Source: Flavobacterium psychrophilum (GTDB lineage Bacteria > Bacteroidota > Bacteroidia > Flavobacteriales > Flavobacteriaceae). From it: DNA of 15,907 nt. This document shows, piece after piece, positions 13,171 to 15,907 of this stretch. Position 1 is the first letter of the stretch. Every line of letters starts with the position of its first letter. The position numbers and the translations under genes are program-made. The notes under the pieces are model-generated. The model was given only the letters and a program-made list of their open reading frames with translations. It searched no databases and was not told where the DNA came from. The DNA lies in assembly GCA_945866505.1 (NCBI GenBank), contig CAMBHH010000072.1, positions 1 to 15,907 on the forward strand, given 5' to 3'.

Positions 13171-15039
13171 ATGTCAGTACAATATATTCCAATAATCTGG
13201 AACCCTTTCAAAACAAAATACGATCTTATCTTTGTTTCATTCGTTGTTTTATACTTAACGGGATTCATTTCCTTAAGTATGTATTTGTATCCACAACTTA
13301 TTATCGATACTATAATCATTCGCTCCTTTGGAACTTTAGCCATTATAATTTTACATATTATTTTGGCGATTGGTCCGTTGTCTAGAATTAATAAAAGTTT
13401 TTTACCCATCTTATACAATAGACGGCATTTAGGAGTAAGTATGTTTCTAATTGTTAGTGTTCATGCACTCTATTCAATTCTCTTTTTCCATGGTTTTGGA
13501 GTAAACAATCCTTTGTATAGTCTATTTACAGCCAATACGCATTATGAGTCACTAACATTTTTTCCATTTCAGGTATTGGGATTTTTTGCATATCTAATAT
13601 TAATGGTAATGGCTTTTACGAGTCATGATTTTTGGCTTAATTTTCTTTCACCAAAAGTATGGAAAGCCATGCACATGCTCGTTTACATTGCCTACGGCTT
13701 GGTTATTATGCATGTGGTTTTAGGAATTATTCAATATGAAAATAGTCCGATCTTATTTTCTTTATTATTTTTAGGTTTGATTACAATTTTAACCTTGCAC
13801 ATTATTTCAGGTTATAAGGAATATAAATTTGATAAAATAAAAAACAGAACGGATTATAACGGTTGGGTTTATGTTTGTACTCCAAATGAAATCGATGAAA
13901 ATTGTGCCAAGATGGTGACCATTGAAGGCGAAAGAATTGCAGTTTTTAAATATGAAAATAAATTAAGCGCTGTTCATAATGTGTGTAAACATCAAAACGG
14001 TCCCTTAGGAGAAGGGAAAATTGTAAATGGTTGTATTACTTGTCCTTGGCACGGCTATCAATATTTACCAGATAAAGGAAGAGCTCCAGAACCTTTTACA
14101 GAATTATTGGCAACGTATGAATTAAAATTAAATGGGAATGAAATTTATGTAAATCCAATGGCGCATCCAGAAGGTACTGCTATCGAACCAACAATAATCC
14201 CAATTGAAGAACCAAAAGTAGATACTGATTTTTTTATTGGATGGCTAGGAATTATTCCCAATTCGTATCAAAGGACATTGCGATTTTTTGTGCCTTCGCT
14301 ATTTTTATTAAGTATAATATTTATTGTTGTCATTAGCAATTCAACTAACAAAATAAGGTTTAGTACTTATGATTATTATAAAACGCTATCCTTTGAAGGC
14401 GAGCTTTTATTGAAACCATTTCCAATGCTACGCGTTTTGGAATTGGATAATAATAGAACTCCTAAAGTAGTGCTGTATCCATTAGTAAATGAAGGAAAGT
14501 TTGGTGCTGATGAATCGGTTCAAGCCTTTTTAACTCAATATCCAAATGAACAAAGAGTATTTGTTCAACTTCAAGCTAAAATTATTGAGCGTGATGGACA
14601 AGTCGCTATGGAACTAATGAATACAAAAGATAATATCAAAAAAATAAAATATAGCACATCAATACCAGCTTTAGTTTTAGGACAAGCGAAGGATACTATT
14701 TTGAAAGGGCAAATTATTGATCCTAAATGCTATTTGGGTGTAATGAATCCTGGTGAAGGAAAACCGCACCGTTCTTGCGCCATTAATTGTACCAAAGGCG
14801 GAATAATGCCTGCCTTTGTGACTGAAAATGATAAAAAAGTAAAATATTATATTCTTATTGGAAAAGATGGAAAAAAAGTAAATAATGATGTTTTATTTGC
14901 GGTTGCAGAACCTATTGAAATAAAAGGTAAAATACAAAAAATAGACAATTGGAATATATTATATATAGATCCTAAAGCTAGTATCAAAAGGTTATCCTAT
15001 GCTGTAGAATCAAATTATGAATGTGACATCTTACAGTAA
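13171..15039 (+). CDS. Ferric-reductase-like haem membrane domain fused to a Rieske [2Fe-2S] domain
   Basis: This 622-residue inner-membrane electron-transfer protein has a first part (1-215) with about six spans of the ferric-reductase/MsrQ-like type. H62, H98, H168 and H181 lie in or near membrane helices; H168 and H181 are 13 apart, a spacing used for haem b ligands. Residues 230-335 form a Rieske domain with C272 and H274 (CKH) and C291 and H294 (CPWH) as cluster ligands. A seventh span (about 371-389) follows. The 390-622 region is less familiar and includes GQIIDPKCYLG with C520, then HRSCAINC with H533, C536 and C540, possibly another metal site. No flavin or NAD(P)H domain is present, so electrons probably come from quinol or a partner protein. 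The substrate is unknown. Confidence 0.85.
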   Translation: MSVQYIPIIWNPFKTKYDLIFVSFVVLYLTGFISLSMYLYPQLIIDTIIIRSFGTLAIIILHIILAIGPLSRINKSFLPILYNRRHLGVSMFLIVSVHALYSILFFHGFGVNNPLYSLFTANTHYESLTFFPFQVLGFFAYLILMVMAFTSHDFWLNFLSPKVWKAMHMLVYIAYGLVIMHVVLGIIQYENSPILFSLLFLGLITILTLHIISGYKEYKFDKIKNRTDYNGWVYVCTPNEIDENCAKMVTIEGERIAVFKYENKLSAVHNVCKHQNGPLGEGKIVNGCITCPWHGYQYLPDKGRAPEPFTELLATYELKLNGNEIYVNPMAHPEGTAIEPTIIPIEEPKVDTDFFIGWLGIIPNSYQRTLRFFVPSLFLLSIIFIVVISNSTNKIRFSTYDYYKTLSFEGELLLKPFPMLRVLELDNNRTPKVVLYPLVNEGKFGADESVQAFLTQYPNEQRVFVQLQAKIIERDGQVAMELMNTKDNIKKIKYSTSIPALVLGQAKDTILKGQIIDPKCYLGVMNPGEGKPHRSCAINCTKGGIMPAFVTENDKKVKYYILIGKDGKKVNNDVLFAVAEPIEIKGKIQKIDNWNILYIDPKASIKRLSYAVESNYECDILQ

Positions 15040-15121
15040 ATAAATCCAACGATGTCTTTATATTTTTAAGTTGGGAGTAGTACCAAGAATTTTTTTATTT
15101 CTTAATAGATTTTCCATAACA
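15040..15121. other. Gap between convergent genes
   Basis: This AT-rich spacer lies between the Rieske protein stop and the DUF1223 stop. CCAAC (15047-15051) could pair with GTTGG (15071-15075), but the stem is only five bases with a long loop. I see no convincing intrinsic terminator here. Confidence 0.4.
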
Positions 15122-15907
15122 TTATTTTATTTCTGATTTTGAAACAGCTAAAACTTTACCCGTTTTGTTGTTTTGAAGATATACAACTACAAAATAATCA
15201 GAAGATAGCCATTCTTTTTTGAATTCAAAACTTTCGGCATTGCTTGCACTAGATACAGTTTTAAAATCGAAAACAATGTTGTAGCTCGTTTGTTTTAAAC
15301 CACTATTTTCGCCTCTTTTAATGCGGGTAAATTCCTGTTTCTTCACTAATGCTACATTAATGACAGTATTAGGTGTTGCGCCATCAAAATTATACGCAAC
15401 ATTAACGTGATTATTGTTTAATGTTGCCTTCTTTATTGCAATAGTATTTTGCTTTTTAATTACTAATTCGGCAGCGACAATATCCTTAATTTCACTTTCT
15501 CTACTTCCAACCAGCTCACGTTTTCCGTTTATGATCAATTGTGGCGTATAATTTCCTTGCGCCTTCATCATATTGGCGTAATTGCGTTGTCTTTCTGAAA
15601 ATTGAGCTTTACTAAAAGGATCTTTCCAACCAATATAGTTCCAATAATCTACGTGAAATGCCAGCGGAATAATATTGGGATTGTTTTCTAAAGCATAGTT
15701 GCCCAAAACCGCATCGGCTGGTGGACAACTGCTGCAACCTTGCGAGGTAAATAGTTCTAGAACTGCAAATCCATTATTGAGAGTTTTTAAAGTTACTTTG
15801 TTTGTCTCTTTCTTTTCGATTGCATTTTGCAAAGTAAAACTCGAAATCAACATTGCAACAATTGCAATACTTGAATAAAGAATAGTTTTGGAAATTGAGT
15901 TTTTCAT
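15122..15907 (-). CDS. DUF1223 thioredoxin-like secreted protein
   Basis: This 261-residue exported protein has an N-terminal signal or anchor segment (about 8-27). It belongs to the DUF1223 family, recognised by VLELFTSQGCSSCPPAD (49-65), with C58 and C61 forming a CxxC as in thioredoxin folds. HVDYWNYIGWKDPF follows near 84-97, and NYTPQLIING near 118-127 supplies the proline typical of the thioredoxin active-site neighbourhood. The C-terminal half is a beta-rich domain. The activity is not established, though a periplasmic thiol or metal-related role is likely. The ATG falls on the last three bases of the window. The signal peptide starts there, so the gene is probably complete. It converges on the Rieske gene with an 82-bp gap. 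Confidence 0.88.
   Translation of the reverse strand: MKNSISKTILYSSIAIVAMLISSFTLQNAIEKKETNKVTLKTLNNGFAVLELFTSQGCSSCPPADAVLGNYALENNPNIIPLAFHVDYWNYIGWKDPFSKAQFSERQRNYANMMKAQGNYTPQLIINGKRELVGSRESEIKDIVAAELVIKKQNTIAIKKATLNNNHVNVAYNFDGATPNTVINVALVKKQEFTRIKRGENSGLKQTSYNIVFDFKTVSSASNAESFEFKKEWLSSDYFVVVYLQNNKTGKVLAVSKSEIK

Noticed and set aside
13047..13418. A 123-codon minus-strand frame over the start of the Rieske gene
   Set aside because: It is antisense to the 34-residue peptide gene and the ferric-reductase domain, which carry the membrane and haem features.

Overview
The window looks like chromosomal DNA from a Flavobacterium-type member of the Bacteroidota. The base composition is AT-rich. 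Several likely promoters carry the Bacteroidota -7 element TAnnTTTG. Recognisable genes are typical of flavobacteria: a Gram-negative MlaE/MlaF transporter pair, YHS-domain periplasmic proteins, an outer-membrane barrel and a SprT-like protein. No rRNA, tRNA, CRISPR array or intact transposase was found.

Layout. Bases 1-2414 (+ strand) hold the 3' part of a family 2 glycosyltransferase, then an ABC permease and ATPase pair for lipid transport. A bidirectional terminator separates these from a minus-strand block at 2512-5721: manC, a small membrane protein resembling the C-terminal end of cytochrome oxidase subunit I, a SprT-like zinc protein, a four-helix-bundle gene between AT-rich inverted repeats (an IVS-like insertion), and a short-chain dehydrogenase. 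From 5812 to 11014 eight minus-strand genes lie head to tail. In transcription order they are an outer-membrane barrel, two YHS-domain proteins, DoxX, a DinB-fold protein, an NRDE/TANGO2 protein, an ATP-grasp ligase-like protein and a LysE-like membrane protein. The last six are separated by 11 bp or less, or overlap, and appear to share a promoter near 9600.

Bases 11015-12870 are gene-poor. They contain one minus-strand XRE-like regulator flanked by two non-coding stretches of about 650-680 bp. The stretch downstream of the regulator has nested stem-loops that suggest a structured RNA or small repeat element. The stretch upstream has a 40-bp-period direct repeat, a perfect 15-bp inverted repeat and an operator-like palindrome.

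From 12871 a compact plus-strand operon encodes a 66-residue membrane protein, an overlapping 34-residue single-span membrane peptide and a 622-residue protein. The large protein joins a ferric-reductase-like haem membrane domain, a Rieske [2Fe-2S] domain and a C-terminal Cys/His-rich domain. It faces a convergent DUF1223 thioredoxin-like secreted protein at the window end.

The strongest candidates for undescribed biology are this Rieske/ferric-reductase operon with its mini-protein, and the YHS-DoxX-DinB-NRDE-ATP-grasp-LysE operon, whose gene content would fit production and export of a small peptide-like or thiol-linked metabolite. Both functional readings are inference.
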